DNA of 64,000 bases from Halopseudomonas salegens (GCF_900105655.1 NZ_LT629787.1:3038001-3102000); one strand, 5' to 3'; numbered from the stretch's first letter, positions 17,554 through 28,148 are shown. Numbers and translations: made by a program. Notes: a model not told the origin generated them from the letters alone.

Positions 17554-17601
17554 ATCTCTCCCGCATTACCCCTACATAATCATGGTTATATGGTCTAGGC
17601 T

Positions 17602-17618
17602 GGTAACATCTGGTTACC
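17602..17618. promoter_or_regulatory. Inverted repeat in the nap promoter region
   Basis: GGTAAC (17602-17607) and GTTACC (17613-17618) flank 5 bases, 19 bases before the napE ATG. A partial palindrome with an ATAAT half lies upstream at about 17577-17590. I could not find a good FNR/Anr box. Confidence 0.35.
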
Positions 17619-17636
17619 GGTAGTCTGGGAGCGCGC

Positions 17637-17810
17637 ATGGCCGATAACGATGAATTGAATCGCCAGCACAGCAAAGGTGCCGAAGCTCGCGCCTTTGCAT
17701 TCATTACCGTCTTTCTGTTCCCTTTGCTGGCCGTTGCCCTGGTAGGCGGCTACGGTTTCGTCATCTGGATGATGCATACCTTTATCGGCCCGCCCGGGCC
17801 ACCCCTGTAG
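17637..17810 (+). CDS. napE: Periplasmic nitrate reductase component NapE
   Basis: A 57-residue single-span membrane protein, first gene of the nap operon. A polar N-terminus (to about residue 17) is followed by FAFITVFLFPLLAVALVGGYGFVIWMM and a Gly/Pro tail (IGPPGPPL), which matches NapE. The gene is short but has an intact frame, and napF follows 12 bases downstream. NapE is not needed for catalysis in the species tested, and its role is unclear. Confidence 0.85.
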   Translation: MADNDELNRQHSKGAEARAFAFITVFLFPLLAVALVGGYGFVIWMMHTFIGPPGPPL

Positions 17811-17822
17811 AGGGAGGCATCC

Positions 17823-18302
17823 ATGTCTGTCAGTCTCAGCCGGCGGCGACTCCTGCGCGGCCAACTGGATTCCCGACCACACCTTGATCCACCCTGGAGT
17901 GGCAGTGATTTCAATGACTGCTGCAGCCGCTGTGATGCCTGCATAAAGGCCTGCCCCGAGCAGGTCTTGCGCCGCGGCGACGGCGGTTTCCCGCAAATGG
18001 ACTTCAGCCAGAACGGCTGCAGCTTGTGTCAGGCTTGCGTGCAAGCCTGCCCCGAACCGGTGTTTGATCTCAGCCGCCAGGCATTCGACTGGCGAGCACA
18101 GATCAATACCGCCTGCCTGGTCAACCAGGGTATTCATTGCCAAAGCTGTGACGATGCCTGCGAACCACGAGCCATCCGCTTTCGTCCCCGCCTTGGCCAG
18201 CCCCCGTCTCCTGAGCTCGACACTACGGCCTGCACTGGCTGTGGCGCCTGCCTGGCCAGCTGCCCGGCCGATGCCATCAGCCTGGAGACGCCACATGGCT
18301 GA
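17823..18302 (+). CDS. napF: Ferredoxin-type protein NapF
   Basis: A 159-residue cytoplasmic iron-sulfur protein. Three full 4Fe-4S motifs are visible (CSRCDACIKACP, CSLCQACVQACP, CTGCGACLASCP), plus CQSCDDACEP as a variant cluster ligand set. NapF interacts with NapA before export and supports its maturation. AGGGAGG is upstream of the ATG. The end overlaps napD by 8 bases, giving tight coupling. Confidence 0.92.
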   Translation: MSVSLSRRRLLRGQLDSRPHLDPPWSGSDFNDCCSRCDACIKACPEQVLRRGDGGFPQMDFSQNGCSLCQACVQACPEPVFDLSRQAFDWRAQINTACLVNQGIHCQSCDDACEPRAIRFRPRLGQPPSPELDTTACTGCGACLASCPADAISLETPHG

Positions 18303-18585
18303 CTACGTCCATATCGCCAGCCTGCTGGTGCAGGTCAAACCGGAGAGCATGAGCGAACTGCAACTGGATCTGACCGGTCAGCCAGGCATTGAGGTCCGTG
18401 CTCAAAGCCCCCAAGGCAAACTGGTCGTGGTCATGGAAACCGACCAACAAAAACGCATTCTTGATTTTCAGGCCAGTCTGCATGACCGGCCTGGCGTACT
18501 GAGTTGCAATCTGGTTTATCACGAAGTAGTCGCAACCGAGGAAGCGGACCGCCCACTGGATGATCTCGACATTAGCGCCGATTAG
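18295..18585 (+). CDS. napD: NapA signal-peptide chaperone NapD
   Basis: A 96-residue protein of the NapD ferredoxin-like fold: DYVHIASLLVQVKPE, GIEVRAQSPQGKLVVVMET, and PGVLSCNLVYHEVV. NapD binds the twin-arginine signal of NapA and holds back export until the cofactors are inserted. The start lies inside the end of napF. A gap of 61 bases separates it from napA. Confidence 0.92.
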   Translation: MADYVHIASLLVQVKPESMSELQLDLTGQPGIEVRAQSPQGKLVVVMETDQQKRILDFQASLHDRPGVLSCNLVYHEVVATEEADRPLDDLDISAD

Positions 18586-18646
18586 CCCGCAAGACCTACG
18601 CCTGGCGCATGACGTCGGCGAGTAAATAACAAAACAGGTGACGCCC

Positions 18647-21151
18647 ATGAAACTGACCCGACGTGAGTTCGTTAAAGCCAACGCTGCGGCTGCTGCAGCC
18701 GCCGCCGCAGGCATCAGCCTGCCAACCAATGCCAGCAATCTGATCACCCACAGCGATCGCACCCAACTGAAATGGGACAAGGCACCTTGTCGTTTCTGCG
18801 GCACCGGCTGCAGCGTCATGGTCGCTACCCGGGATAATCAGATAGTAGCCACCCACGGCGATGTGCAGTCACCGGTGAACAAGGGCTTGAACTGCGTCAA
18901 AGGCTATTTCCTGTCAAAAATCCTTTATGGCCGGGACCGCTTGACCCAGCCCTTGCTGCGCAAACGCAACGGCGTCTATGACAAGAACGGCAGCTTCGAA
19001 CCGGTCAGCTGGGACGAGGCCCTGGACCTGATGGCAGACAAGTTCACCGAGGCTATCCGCGAACACGGACCAGAAAGTGTCGCCATGTTCGGTTCCGGCC
19101 AGTGGACTATCTGGGAGGGCTATGCTGCCAGCAAACTGTTCAAGGGCGGCCTGCGCAGCAACAACATCGACCCCAATGCGCGACATTGCATGGCATCGGC
19201 AGTAGCCGGCTTCATGCGTACTTTCGGCGCCGATGAGCCCATGGGCGTCTATGACGACATCGAGCATGCGGATGCCTTTGTACTCTGGGGCGCCAATATG
19301 GCCGAAATGCACCCCATCCTGTGGACCCGGGTGACCGACCGCAGGCTATCGCACCCGGGCACTGAAGTGGCCGTGCTCTCGACCTATGAACATCGCTGTT
19401 TTGATCTGGCTGACCTGCCGATGGTCATGCACCCGCATGCCGACGTGGCGATTCTCAACTTTATTGCCAATTACATCATCGAAAATGACGTCGTCGACCA
19501 GAACTTCGTTGACCGGCACGTCAACTTCGTCAAAGGCGCGGAAGATATCGGTTATGGCCTGCGGCCGGAAGACCCGCGTCAACAACAAGCCAGGAACGCC
19601 GACAACCCGAACAGCTGGGAGGCAATGAGTTTCAGCGCCTTTGCCGAGTACGTCAAACCCTACACCCTGCAAAAGGCGGCGGAGATTTCCGGGGTGGCGG
19701 AAAACCGCCTGCTCAAGCTGGCCCAGTTGTATGCCGACCCGGAGAAAAAGGTCACCACCTTCTGGACCATGGGCGTCAATCAACATACACGCGGTGTCTG
19801 GGTCAATAACCTGATCTACAACCTGCATCTGCTTACTGGCAAGATTGCCACACCCGGCAACAGCCCCTTCTCACTGACCGGACAACCCTCTGCCTGCGGT
19901 ACCGCACGCGAAGTAGGGACATTCGCACATCGCTTGCCGGCCGACATGGTAGTCGCCAATCCGGAGCACCGGGCCAAGGCCGAAGCCATCTGGCAACTGC
20001 CGGCCGGCACCATACCGCCCAAACCCGGGTACCACGCTGTACAACAAAGTCGCATGCTCAAGGACGGAAAGATCAAGGTGTACTGGACCCAGGTCACCAA
20101 CAATGTACAGGCCGGGCCGAACACCCAGCAGGAAATCCTCCCTGGCTGGCGCAATCCGGAAGCCTTCGTCATCGTTTCGGATATTTATCCTACCGTTTCC
20201 GCCCAGGCAGCCGACCTGATTTTGCCCGCCGCCAGCTGGGTAGAAAAGGAAGGCGCCTACGGTAATGCCGAGCGGCGCACCCAATTCTGGTACCAGTTGG
20301 TATCACCGCCCGGTGAGGCGAGGTCCGACCTGTGGCAGACCATGGAGCTTTCCAAGCGTATCCGGGTAGCCGATGTCTGGCCGCAAGAACTGCTCGATAA
20401 AGCCCCGGAGTTCAGCGAACGCACCCTGTTCGACATCCTGTTTGCCAATGGCTCGTCCAATCGCTTCGGCCTGGACGAGACCAATCCCGACCAGCTCAAC
20501 GAAGAATCGCAGCATTTCGGCTTTTATGTGCACAAGAGCCTGTTCGAGGAATACCGCCAGTTCGGCGCCGGCAAAGGCAAGGACATGGCACCCTTCGATA
20601 CCTACCACCAGGTGCGTGGCCTGCGCTGGCCGGTGGTCGATGGCCAGGAGACCCTTTGGCGTTACCGCGAAGGCAGTGACCCCTATGTGCCCGCTGGCAG
20701 CGGTTTTGCCTTTTACGGCACGCCGGACAGCAAGGCTCGCATCTTTGCCGTACCACACGAACCGCCAGCGGAATCACCGGATGAGGAGTACCCCTACTGG
20801 TTGTCCACTGGCCGGGTGCTCGAACACTGGCATACCGGCAGCATGACCCGACGGGTCAGTGAACTGCACAAGGCCGTGCCTGACGCCCTGCTCTACATGA
20901 ACGTCGATGATGCCCGCGAGAAGGGTTTCCGACGTGGCAGTGAAGTACGCATTGTCAGTCGCCGGGGTGAATTGCGTGCCCGGGTAGAAACCCGTGGCCG
21001 GGTACGCATGCCACGCGGCATGGTCTATGTACCCTTCTTTGATGCCAGCAAGCTGGTCAACAATCTGACCCTGGACGCTACCGACCCGATATCCCTGCAA
21101 ACCGATTTCAAGAAATGCGCTGTACGTCTTGAACTGGTCAATCTGGCATAA
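18647..21151 (+). CDS. napA: Periplasmic nitrate reductase catalytic subunit NapA
   Basis: An 834-residue molybdopterin enzyme reducing nitrate to nitrite in the periplasm. The N-terminus is a Tat signal (TRREFVK) whose hydrophobic part is a run of nine Ala. The 4Fe-4S motif is C48-x2-C51-x3-C55 with C83. The Mo-coordinating Cys is C181 in NARHCMAS. MoCo-binding segments include [12 protein letters not shown] and, near the C-terminus, [22 protein letters not shown] 18647 follows AGGTGA; a GTG 9 bases upstream is less likely. Electrons would arrive through NapC and NapB encoded next. Confidence 0.96.
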   Translation: MKLTRREFVKANAAAAAAAAAGISLPTNASNLITHSDRTQLKWDKAPCRFCGTGCSVMVATRDNQIVATHGDVQSPVNKGLNCVKGYFLSKILYGRDRLTQPLLRKRNGVYDKNGSFEPVSWDEALDLMADKFTEAIREHGPESVAMFGSGQWTIWEGYAASKLFKGGLRSNNIDPNARHCMASAVAGFMRTFGADEPMGVYDDIEHADAFVLWGANMAEMHPILWTRVTDRRLSHPGTEVAVLSTYEHRCFDLADLPMVMHPHADVAILNFIANYIIENDVVDQNFVDRHVNFVKGAEDIGYGLRPEDPRQQQARNADNPNSWEAMSFSAFAEYVKPYTLQKAAEISGVAENRLLKLAQLYADPEKKVTTFWTMGVNQHTRGVWVNNLIYNLHLLTGKIATPGNSPFSLTGQPSACGTAREVGTFAHRLPADMVVANPEHRAKAEAIWQLPAGTIPPKPGYHAVQQSRMLKDGKIKVYWTQVTNNVQAGPNTQQEILPGWRNPEAFVIVSDIYPTVSAQAADLILPAASWVEKEGAYGNAERRTQFWYQLVSPPGEARSDLWQTMELSKRIRVADVWPQELLDKAPEFSERTLFDILFANGSSNRFGLDETNPDQLNEESQHFGFYVHKSLFEEYRQFGAGKGKDMAPFDTYHQVRGLRWPVVDGQETLWRYREGSDPYVPAGSGFAFYGTPDSKARIFAVPHEPPAESPDEEYPYWLSTGRVLEHWHTGSMTRRVSELHKAVPDALLYMNVDDAREKGFRRGSEVRIVSRRGELRARVETRGRVRMPRGMVYVPFFDASKLVNNLTLDATDPISLQTDFKKCAVRLELVNLA

Positions 21152-21162
21152 GGAGGCTCACC

Positions 21163-21636
21163 ATGAATCGCTTGCTCACTCTACTCCTGACCGCCAGCGT
21201 TGTACTCTCCAGTCAGGCTGATGAAAGACCCCATGTTCCGGCACCGGATGGCCTGCGTGCTGGTGGTACCCTGTATCAAACCCTGCCGGCACCCCCGATT
21301 GCAGGGGAACCCAGGGCCAGTGGCCGGGAGGTGCGCAACTACCCGGAACAACCACCGGTGATTCCGCACAGTATCCGTAATTATCAGGTCGATGCACGCT
21401 TCAACCGCTGCCTGGAATGCCACAACCGCAATGCCGCTCCGGCAGCCGGGGCACCCATGGTCAGCATTACCCACTATGTCGACCGCAATGGGCAAACCCG
21501 CGCTGCAGTAACCCCTGGCCGCTACTTTTGCACGCAGTGTCACGTACCCCAGACCGATGCCGACCCCCTGGTGCAATCCGACTTCCAGTCGATTGATCAA
21601 TTGCTGCAACGCGACCAGCAGGGAGGTCAACCATGA
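21163..21636 (+). CDS. napB: Diheme cytochrome c subunit NapB
   Basis: A 157-residue periplasmic protein with a Sec signal peptide ([16 protein letters not shown]). Its two heme-binding motifs are CLECH and CTQCH. The segment [24 protein letters not shown] is typical of NapB. It passes electrons from NapC to NapA. It starts 11 bases after napA and overlaps the napC start by 4 bases. Confidence 0.95.
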   Translation: MNRLLTLLLTASVVLSSQADERPHVPAPDGLRAGGTLYQTLPAPPIAGEPRASGREVRNYPEQPPVIPHSIRNYQVDARFNRCLECHNRNAAPAAGAPMVSITHYVDRNGQTRAAVTPGRYFCTQCHVPQTDADPLVQSDFQSIDQLLQRDQQGGQP

Positions 21637-22217
21637 AACGCTGGCTGCAAGGTTATTGGCGGGTATTGAGCCGCCCGAGCGTGCATTTCAGCTTCGGGTT
21701 TCTGACCCTTGGAGGCTTTGTCGCCGGGATCATTTTCTGGGGTGGCTTCAATACCGCACTGGAAGCGACCAACACCGAAGCCTTCTGTATCACCTGCCAT
21801 GAAATGCAGGCCAACCCCTACCAGGAGCTGAAAAATACCGTGCACTACAGCAACCGTTCAGGTGTGCGTGCGACCTGTTCCGACTGCCATGTACCGCATG
21901 ACTGGACCAACAAGATCGGGCGCAAGATGGAAGCGTCAAAGGAAGTCTGGGGCTGGCTGTTCGGCACCATAGACACCCCGGAAAAATTTGAAGAGAAACG
22001 CCGTGAGCTCGCCGAACGGGAATGGCGTCGACTGAAAGCCAATGACTCACTGGAGTGTCGCAATTGTCATCAGTTTGATTCCATGGATTTCACCCTGCAG
22101 GCGCCACGGGCACGCCAGGCCCACTCAACTGCCCTGACCTCGGATGGTACCTGTATTGACTGCCACAAGGGCATTGCCCACCAGCTACCGGATATGACTG
22201 GCGTTCCAGCCCACTGA
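21633..22217 (+). CDS. napC: Tetraheme quinol dehydrogenase NapC
   Basis: A 194-residue membrane-anchored cytochrome c of the NapC/NirT family. One N-terminal transmembrane helix (about 20-42) is followed by four CxxCH motifs: CITCH, CSDCH, CRNCH and CIDCH. It oxidises membrane quinol and feeds NapB-NapA. As last gene of napEFDABC it is followed by a strong bidirectional terminator. Confidence 0.95.
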   Translation: MKRWLQGYWRVLSRPSVHFSFGFLTLGGFVAGIIFWGGFNTALEATNTEAFCITCHEMQANPYQELKNTVHYSNRSGVRATCSDCHVPHDWTNKIGRKMEASKEVWGWLFGTIDTPEKFEEKRRELAEREWRRLKANDSLECRNCHQFDSMDFTLQAPRARQAHSTALTSDGTCIDCHKGIAHQLPDMTGVPAH

Positions 22218-22249
22218 ATGTCCGCGCGACCCACTGAACCTGCGGGCAC

Positions 22250-22285
22250 AAAAAACGCCGACCCCTTTCAGGATCGGCGTTTTTT
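22250..22285. terminator. Bidirectional terminator between napC and PETase-like gene 1
   Basis: AAAAAACGCCGA (22250-22261) pairs with TCGGCGTTTTTT (22274-22285). It has A and T runs on both sides and serves the convergent nap operon and hydrolase gene. Confidence 0.9.
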
Positions 22286-22299
22286 ATGCTACCCGAATC

Positions 22300-23247
22300 T
22301 TAGTAAGGGCAGTTACCACGATACTCGGAGATCTGGCGATCCGAAGTATGGTTGGGACCACACAGGAACTGGCTGTAGCGCGTATCTTCATCGAGGAAAC
22401 GCTTCATCCAGGAGACACCCATACGACCCAGCACCGCATCATAGCGACCACGGTCATTGCCGCCATTGGCACAGTAGTGGTTACCGTTATCCAGCTCGAC
22501 AAAGGCTTTGTCGATGCTGCCCGAGATGCTGTTATAGAAGGGTGAAGCATGGCTGCCAACACGGGCGACAGTGTCTGACTCGCAGGCAAAGATCAGCGTC
22601 GGCGCTGCGACCTGACGTGACGGGAAGTTTGAAGTATCCCAGGGAGCCAGCGGAATGGCTGCCTTGATACGGCCTTCACCAGCCACACGGATAGTACCGC
22701 CGCCACCCATGGACCAACCGATCACACCCAGACGCTGGGTATCAATCATGCCACGGACCGGGCTGTTACGGCTGTTGTTCTGGTCCACCAGGTAGTCCAG
22801 TGCACTGTTGATCTGACGCGCACGGCTCGGCGGCTGATCAAAACCACTGTTGGTATCGATGGTCATAACGACGAAACCATAGGAAGCCAGTTTCGGCCCC
22901 CACCACTGGATAGAAGACTCGGAAGAGACATAGCCCGGGATGACGACGATCGCAGCCATGCTGCCGGAAGCGTTGCTCGGATAGTGAATAGTGCCACCAC
23001 CGAAACCGCTGACAAAGCTGGATACGTTCGAGGTCGCCACACGGTACTGACCGCGGCTGCCTTCAAGGAAAGAGGTAGTCGGGTTCGGACCACGCTGATA
23101 GGGGCTGCCAGCACCCGGATCAGTGGGCTCGGAAGGCGGCGGTGGCGGTGGCGGCGTCGGGTTGGATGCCATAACCGAAGTCGAAAACAGAAGTGCGCTG
23201 GCGGCAACCACAGAAAACAACGTTTTGCCGATAGACTGAGTTTTCAT
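22300..23247 (-). CDS. PETase-like polyester hydrolase (cutinase/dienelactone hydrolase family), copy 1
   Basis: A 315-residue secreted alpha/beta-hydrolase of the PET hydrolase type known from Halopseudomonas aestusnigri (PE-H). A signal peptide ends at SVMA-SNP and a Pro-rich linker follows. The nucleophile is Ser179 (GWSMGG), with Asp225 (ACESD) and His257 (NHYC). These sit at a constant offset of 8 from PE-H Ser171, Asp217 and His249 as I recall them. Trp203 matches the substrate-clamp Trp. Cys222/Cys259 fit the extra disulfide of type II enzymes and Cys296/Cys313 the C-terminal one. Tyr258 follows the catalytic His, as in PE-H. GGAG precedes ATG 23247. Polyester activity is inferred from family. 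Confidence 0.9.
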   Translation of the reverse strand: MKTQSIGKTLFSVVAASALLFSTSVMASNPTPPPPPPPSEPTDPGAGSPYQRGPNPTTSFLEGSRGQYRVATSNVSSFVSGFGGGTIHYPSNASGSMAAIVVIPGYVSSESSIQWWGPKLASYGFVVMTIDTNSGFDQPPSRARQINSALDYLVDQNNSRNSPVRGMIDTQRLGVIGWSMGGGGTIRVAGEGRIKAAIPLAPWDTSNFPSRQVAAPTLIFACESDTVARVGSHASPFYNSISGSIDKAFVELDNGNHYCANGGNDRGRYDAVLGRMGVSWMKRFLDEDTRYSQFLCGPNHTSDRQISEYRGNCPY

Positions 23248-23456
23248 AATTTCTCCAGGATCATTTCTTGTATTTGTTGTACTGAATGCTCGTGGCGGCC
23301 ACAGGCAACCAACTGCCGAGCTCATTACTTCACGCCCATTTATTAGACCCAAGTGAGCCCTGCACTCCTATCCCCCTTACAGGTGAAATTTTGATCAATG
23401 CTGTTCTTCTCGGCTGCTATTGCACTAACCCACATTTGCAAGAGCCACGAACAAAA

Positions 23457-23486
23457 AGCCCCGCGACTGTTTCCAGTCGCGGGGCT
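23457..23486 (-). terminator. Terminator of PETase-like gene 2
   Basis: Perfect 13-bp stem (AGCCCCGCGACTG at 23457-23469, partner 23474-23486) with a 4-base loop. On the minus strand it runs into T residues. It sits between the two hydrolase genes, so they are separate transcripts. The rest of 23248-23456 is the leader and promoter zone of copy 1, without a convincing -35/-10. Confidence 0.88.
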
Positions 23487-23503
23487 GTTCACAACAACCG
23501 CAC

Positions 23504-24451
23504 TCAGTAAGGGCAGTTACCGCGATATTCGGAGATATCACGATCGGACTCGTGACTTGGTCCACACAGGAACTGGCTGTAGCGGGTATCTTCGTCCAGG
23601 AAACGCTTCATCCAGGACACACCGAAGCGGCTCAGCACATCATCATAAGCGCCGAAAGAACTACCACCATTGCCGCAGTAATGACTGCCACCATCCAGTT
23701 CTACAAAAGCCTTGTCGATGCTGCTCGGTATGTTGTTGTAGAAAGGCGAGGCATGGCTGCCTACCGGAGCAACGATATCCGACTCACAGGCAAAGATCAG
23801 CGTCGGTGCTGCTACGTCACGAGCGGGGAAGTTGGAGGTATCCCAGGGGGCCAACGGAATGGCTGCCTTGATTCGGCCTTCACCAGCGACTCGAATGGTA
23901 CCACCACCACCCATGGACCAACCGACAACACCCAGGCGAGAGGTATCAATCATGCCGCGTACCGGGCTTCTCCGGCTGGAATTCTGGTCAATCAGATAAT
24001 CCAGTGCGTTGTTGATCTGACGCGCACGGCTTGGCGGCTGATCGAAACCACTGTTGGTATCGATGGTCAACACAACGAAACCATAGGAAGCCAGTTTGGG
24101 GCCCCACCACTCAATCGAGGATTCAGCCGAAACGTAGCCTGGAATAACGACGACTGCCGCCATGGTACCTGATGCATCGCTCGGGTAATGGATAGTGCCA
24201 CCACCAAAACCGCTGACCCAGCTGGACACATTCGAAGTGGCTACCCGGTGCTGACCACGATCGCCTTCCAGGAAAGACACCGTCGGGTTTGGTCCGCGCT
24301 GATAAGGGCTGGAACCACCCGGATCGGTCGGATCGGTTGGTTCAGAAGGTGGTGGCGGAGTCGGATTGGATGCCATAACCGAGGCCGAGAACAGCAGTGC
24401 GCTGACAGCAACGGCAGAAAACAGCGTTTTGCCGATAGACAGAGTTTTCAT
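23504..24451 (-). CDS. PETase-like polyester hydrolase, copy 2
   Basis: A 315-residue secreted hydrolase paralogous to copy 1, about 85% identical by eye count, with the same residue numbering: Ser179, Asp225, His257, Trp203 and the four cysteines. The signal peptide is followed by a linker rich in Pro, Thr and Asp ([16 protein letters not shown]). Changes from copy 1 cluster near the active site, among them F78W, T226I, R229P, S242P, N254G, N256S, A260G and R266F. GGAG precedes ATG 24451. It has its own terminator downstream. A tandem duplication followed by divergence is the simplest origin. Confidence 0.9.
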   Translation of the reverse strand: MKTLSIGKTLFSAVAVSALLFSASVMASNPTPPPPSEPTDPTDPGGSSPYQRGPNPTVSFLEGDRGQHRVATSNVSSWVSGFGGGTIHYPSDASGTMAAVVVIPGYVSAESSIEWWGPKLASYGFVVLTIDTNSGFDQPPSRARQINNALDYLIDQNSSRRSPVRGMIDTSRLGVVGWSMGGGGTIRVAGEGRIKAAIPLAPWDTSNFPARDVAAPTLIFACESDIVAPVGSHASPFYNNIPSSIDKAFVELDGGSHYCGNGGSSFGAYDDVLSRFGVSWMKRFLDEDTRYSQFLCGPSHESDRDISEYRGNCPY

Positions 24452-24605
24452 AGAGTCTCCAGAATTATTGTTGTACTTGCTTGAGCATGCAACCGCTGCG
24501 ATCAGAACGACCCAACACCTCTGATGAAAGCTGCATGCTGCGCAATGTAATGCTGCTGTGCCGACACGCCAATCGCCTTGATGGGTGACCCACCAGTCAG
24601 CCCAA

Positions 24606-24639
24606 TAAAAAACCCCGCCAGATCACTCTGACGGGGTTT
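24606..24639 (-). terminator. Terminator downstream of typA
   Basis: On the minus strand an imperfect stem of about 11 bp (CCCCGTCAG with CTGGCGGGG at its core) ends in TTTTTT, 40 bases beyond the typA stop. The remaining 24452-24605 is the upstream region of PETase-like copy 2; no clear promoter elements were picked. Confidence 0.85.
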
Positions 24640-24678
24640 GCTTTTTACTGTCGCTAGACGCAGCGCAACTCGCCAGGG

Positions 24679-26490
24679 TTAACCCTTGGCGGCACGCTTG
24701 CGCTGGTTCTCGTCGAGAATCTTCTTGCGCAGACGCAGCGACTTTGGCGTCACTTCGACCAGCTCGTCATCCTCGATAAATTCCAGCGCCTGCTCCAGGG
24801 TGAACTTGATCGGTGGTACCAGCTGGATGGTTTCATCCTTGCCGGAGGCGCGCATGTTGTCGAGCTTCTTCGCCTTGGTCGGGTTGATCACCAGATCGTT
24901 GTCACGGCTGTGAATACCGGCCAGTTGACCCTCATAGATCTCGTCGCCCGGCGACAGGAACAGCTTGCCGCGATCCTGCAGGGTTTCCAGCGAGTAGGTC
25001 AGCGCCGTACCTTTGGCCATGGACACCAGCACGCCGTTCTGACGACTGGTCATTTCACCGCCCTTGATCGCGCCGTAATGGCTGAAGGTCGAGGTCAGAA
25101 TGCCGCTGCCCGAGGTCAGGGTCAGGAAGCTGTTACGGAAGCCGATCAGGCCACGTGCAGGAATGGTGTATTCCAGACGAATACGACCCTTGCCATCGGG
25201 AATCATGTTGGTCAGGTCACCACGGCGCAGACCCATCTGCTCCATGATCGGGCCCTGATGCTGCTCTTCCACGTCGATGGTGACGTTCTCGTAAGGCTCC
25301 TGCTTTTCGCCGTCGACTTCGATGATCACCACTTCCGGACGACCTACAGCCAGTTCGAAACCTTCACGACGCATGTTCTCGATCAGTACCGACAGGTGCA
25401 ACTCGCCACGGCCGGATACCTTGAACTTGTCCGGGCTGCCGGTTTCTTCCACACGCAGCGCCACGTTGTGCAGCAGTTCCTTTTCCAGACGCTCCTTGAT
25501 GTTACGGCTGGTGACGAACTTGCCTTCTTTACCGGCGAAGGGCGAGTCATTGACCTGGAAGGTCATGCTAACGGTCGGCTGGTCAACAGTCAGCGCAGGC
25601 AGAGCTTCGACGTTTTGTTGATCACACAGGGTGTCGGAAATGAACAGCGCATCCATACCGCTGACGCAAATGATGTCACCGGCCTGGGCCGATTCCACTT
25701 CAACGCGCTGCAGGCCACTGTGACCCATGATCTTGAGGATACGACCGTTGCGCTTCTTGCCGTCGGCGCCAATGGCGGTGATCGGCGAGTTGGCGTTGAT
25801 GGTGCCGCGAGCAATACGACCAATACCGATCACACCGAGGAAACTGTTGTAGTCCAGCTGCGAGATCTGCATCTGGAACGGGCCATCGACATCCACCTGC
25901 GGGGCCGGCACATGGTCAATGATCGACTGGAAGATCGCATCCATGTTGTCGCCCATATCTTCATGGTCGAGGCCAGAGATGCCGTTCAGGGCGCTGGCAT
26001 ACACAATCGGGAAGTCCAGCTGCTCATCGGTGGCACCCAGATTGTCGAACAGATCAAAAATCTGATCCACCACCCAGTCCGGACGCGCGCCCGGACGGTC
26101 AATCTTGTTGACCACCACAATCGGCTTCAGGCCGGCGTTGAAGGCCTTCTGGGTCACAAAGCGGGTTTGTGGCATCGGGCCATCCTGGGCATCAACCACC
26201 AGCAGGACCGAGTCAACCATCGACATGACGCGCTCGACTTCACCACCGAAGTCGGCGTGACCGGGGGTATCAACGATGTTGATGTGATAGCCATTCCACT
26301 CGATGGCGGTATTCTTGGCCAGAATGGTAATGCCGCGCTCTTTCTCCTGGTCGTTGGAGTCCATCACCCGCTCGCCTTCGGCTTCTTTGCGGTCCAGCGT
26401 GCCGGAGAGTTTGAGCAGCTTGTCGACCAGTGTGGTTTTACCGTGGTCAACGTGGGCAATAATGGCGATGTTGCGGAGATTCTCGATCAC
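24679..26490 (-). CDS. typA: Ribosome-associated translational GTPase TypA/BipA
   Basis: A 603-residue translational GTPase. The G domain shows AHVDHGKTT (G1), RGITI (G2), [11 protein letters not shown] (G3) and [12 protein letters not shown] (G4), followed by EF-G-like domains and the BipA-specific C-terminal domain ([19 protein letters not shown], and [19 protein letters not shown]). It acts in ribosome assembly and stress adaptation. It lies 108 bases downstream of thiI on the same strand. Length matches the family (about 600). Confidence 0.97.
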   Translation of the reverse strand: MIENLRNIAIIAHVDHGKTTLVDKLLKLSGTLDRKEAEGERVMDSNDQEKERGITILAKNTAIEWNGYHINIVDTPGHADFGGEVERVMSMVDSVLLVVDAQDGPMPQTRFVTQKAFNAGLKPIVVVNKIDRPGARPDWVVDQIFDLFDNLGATDEQLDFPIVYASALNGISGLDHEDMGDNMDAIFQSIIDHVPAPQVDVDGPFQMQISQLDYNSFLGVIGIGRIARGTINANSPITAIGADGKKRNGRILKIMGHSGLQRVEVESAQAGDIICVSGMDALFISDTLCDQQNVEALPALTVDQPTVSMTFQVNDSPFAGKEGKFVTSRNIKERLEKELLHNVALRVEETGSPDKFKVSGRGELHLSVLIENMRREGFELAVGRPEVVIIEVDGEKQEPYENVTIDVEEQHQGPIMEQMGLRRGDLTNMIPDGKGRIRLEYTIPARGLIGFRNSFLTLTSGSGILTSTFSHYGAIKGGEMTSRQNGVLVSMAKGTALTYSLETLQDRGKLFLSPGDEIYEGQLAGIHSRDNDLVINPTKAKKLDNMRASGKDETIQLVPPIKFTLEQALEFIEDDELVEVTPKSLRLRKKILDENQRKRAAKG

Positions 26491-26598
26491 TTTGAACGTC
26501 CTGGATAGCGCGGCGACTGGCCGGCATACTGAAAAAATGAGGTACGCATTATACAGACACTGACGTGACAGTGTATGTTTTTTGCGCAGCAGGGAAAA

Positions 26599-28050
26599 TC
26601 AATTGCTCGGCCGCAGCACCCGCACATGCCCGAAACCCGCATCCAGCAGATGCTGGGCATGCATCTGACTCATCAGCCCCTTGTCGCAATACAGTAAATA
26701 GACCCGCGCTGGATCGAGTTCGGCGAAGGAGGCTTTCAATTCATAGAATGGAATTGCCCTGACCTCGACACCTTCCAGTTGCAAAGGACTGTTCTCGCGT
26801 TCATCCGGTGCGCGGATATCGATCACAACCTGACCGGGCTGCGCGGAGCTGACCAGCTCCAGCTCATCAATGCCCTCCAGCGGCTGATCCAGCAAATGGC
26901 AGTCGGTGTAACGCGCTTTATCTACGGCACGCTCAAGCACGGAAAAATCGAACTGCGCCTCGGCCTCGGCGACCCGACCATGGGTGGTATAGATCGCCGG
27001 ACTGACCGAGATAACCCCGCAGTATTCCGGAATACTGCTGCACATGGCTTCCACACCGATCTGTCGCGCCTGGGCGATAATCGTCTGCTTGCTGGTGGTG
27101 ATCAACGGGCGCAGCACCAGGCGGTCCACCGCGCGATCAATCACGGCCAGGTTAGGCAGTGTCTGACTGGCCACCTGGGCAATTGCCTCACCGGTTACCA
27201 GGGCCTGAAACCCCAATTGATGTGCGACCCGGTCAGCAGCGCGCAACATCATGCGCTTGAGCACCACACCCATCTGACTGTCATCCACATTGCGAATCAG
27301 CTCACCCACCACTTCCTCAAAGGGCACGCTGATAAAGCGCAAGCGATGGCTACCGGCATACTGGCGCCAGAGGTGATGGGCAATCTGGCGTACACCGATC
27401 TCATGCGCACGCCCACCCATATTGAAAAAAATGAAGTGCGGCAGAAGCCCCCGTTGCAGCAACTGATAACTCGCCACGGTGGAATCAAAACCACCTGACA
27501 TCAGGCTCAGCACTGGCTCCATGGTACCCAGCGGAAAGCCGCCCATACCTGCATGCCGCGCCTGAATCAGGAAAACCCGCTCATGACGAATTTCCACTTC
27601 TGCACGGACCTCCGGTGCGGACAGCGAAATACCTGCGGCCCCACAGCGCTCGAACAACTGGCTTCCCAGATAGCTGGCCACTTCCGGCGAGCTGAAGGGG
27701 TGCCTGCCCACCCGCTTGCAGCGCACGGCAAATACCTTGCCGGCCAGCTGCGCACCAAGATGCTGCACGCACAGATCGGCCAGCGTGGGCAAATCGGTGA
27801 GTGGGTATTCGTGCACTTCCTGGATTTGTGAAATACCCGGCGTACGCTGCAGACAGTCCAGGGCGGCAGCCAGGTTCTCCGTCTGCACCCCTTCGATTTC
27901 CAGACTGTCCCAGGCACCGTGAACACGCAACGCCGGATCAATCTCTGCCAGCAAGCTGCGCAAGTTCACTTTGAGCTGTTTGACAAAGCGCTTGCGCACT
28001 GGCGTGGTCTTGATAGTGATTTCGGCAAAGAACTTGATTAACAGCTTCAT
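26599..28050 (-). CDS. thiI: tRNA 4-thiouridine synthetase ThiI with rhodanese domain
   Basis: A 483-residue sulfurtransferase for 4-thiouridine in tRNA and thiazole synthesis. Domains in order: NFLD/THUMP (about 1-165), PP-loop with SLMSGGFDST (about 180), the Cys in SIPEYCGVIS, and a C-terminal rhodanese domain (about 385-483) with active Cys in VYLLYCDKGLMSQ. Both Cys residues needed for the persulfide relay are present, as in E. coli. The gene is divergent from glnA. Confidence 0.95.
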   Translation of the reverse strand: MKLLIKFFAEITIKTTPVRKRFVKQLKVNLRSLLAEIDPALRVHGAWDSLEIEGVQTENLAAALDCLQRTPGISQIQEVHEYPLTDLPTLADLCVQHLGAQLAGKVFAVRCKRVGRHPFSSPEVASYLGSQLFERCGAAGISLSAPEVRAEVEIRHERVFLIQARHAGMGGFPLGTMEPVLSLMSGGFDSTVASYQLLQRGLLPHFIFFNMGGRAHEIGVRQIAHHLWRQYAGSHRLRFISVPFEEVVGELIRNVDDSQMGVVLKRMMLRAADRVAHQLGFQALVTGEAIAQVASQTLPNLAVIDRAVDRLVLRPLITTSKQTIIAQARQIGVEAMCSSIPEYCGVISVSPAIYTTHGRVAEAEAQFDFSVLERAVDKARYTDCHLLDQPLEGIDELELVSSAQPGQVVIDIRAPDERENSPLQLEGVEVRAIPFYELKASFAELDPARVYLLYCDKGLMSQMHAQHLLDAGFGHVRVLRPSN

Positions 28051-28148
28051 AGGCTTCAGCTACGCAAAAGCGCATTATTATACGTTGCTCAGGCAAGCCT
28101 GACGATGCAGCCTCATTAAAGGTACAATAGCTGGCCCGCACACGAAAA

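Noticed and set aside
18683..18709. Nine-Ala run in NapA taken as a sequencing or frameshift error
   Set aside because: It uses mixed Ala codons and sits in the hydrophobic part of the Tat signal peptide, where Ala runs are tolerated.
24910..26508. 532-codon open frame antisense to typA
   Set aside because: TypA is unmistakable with all G motifs on the other strand. Long antisense frames are common in GC-rich codon usage, and the translation has no recognisable domain.
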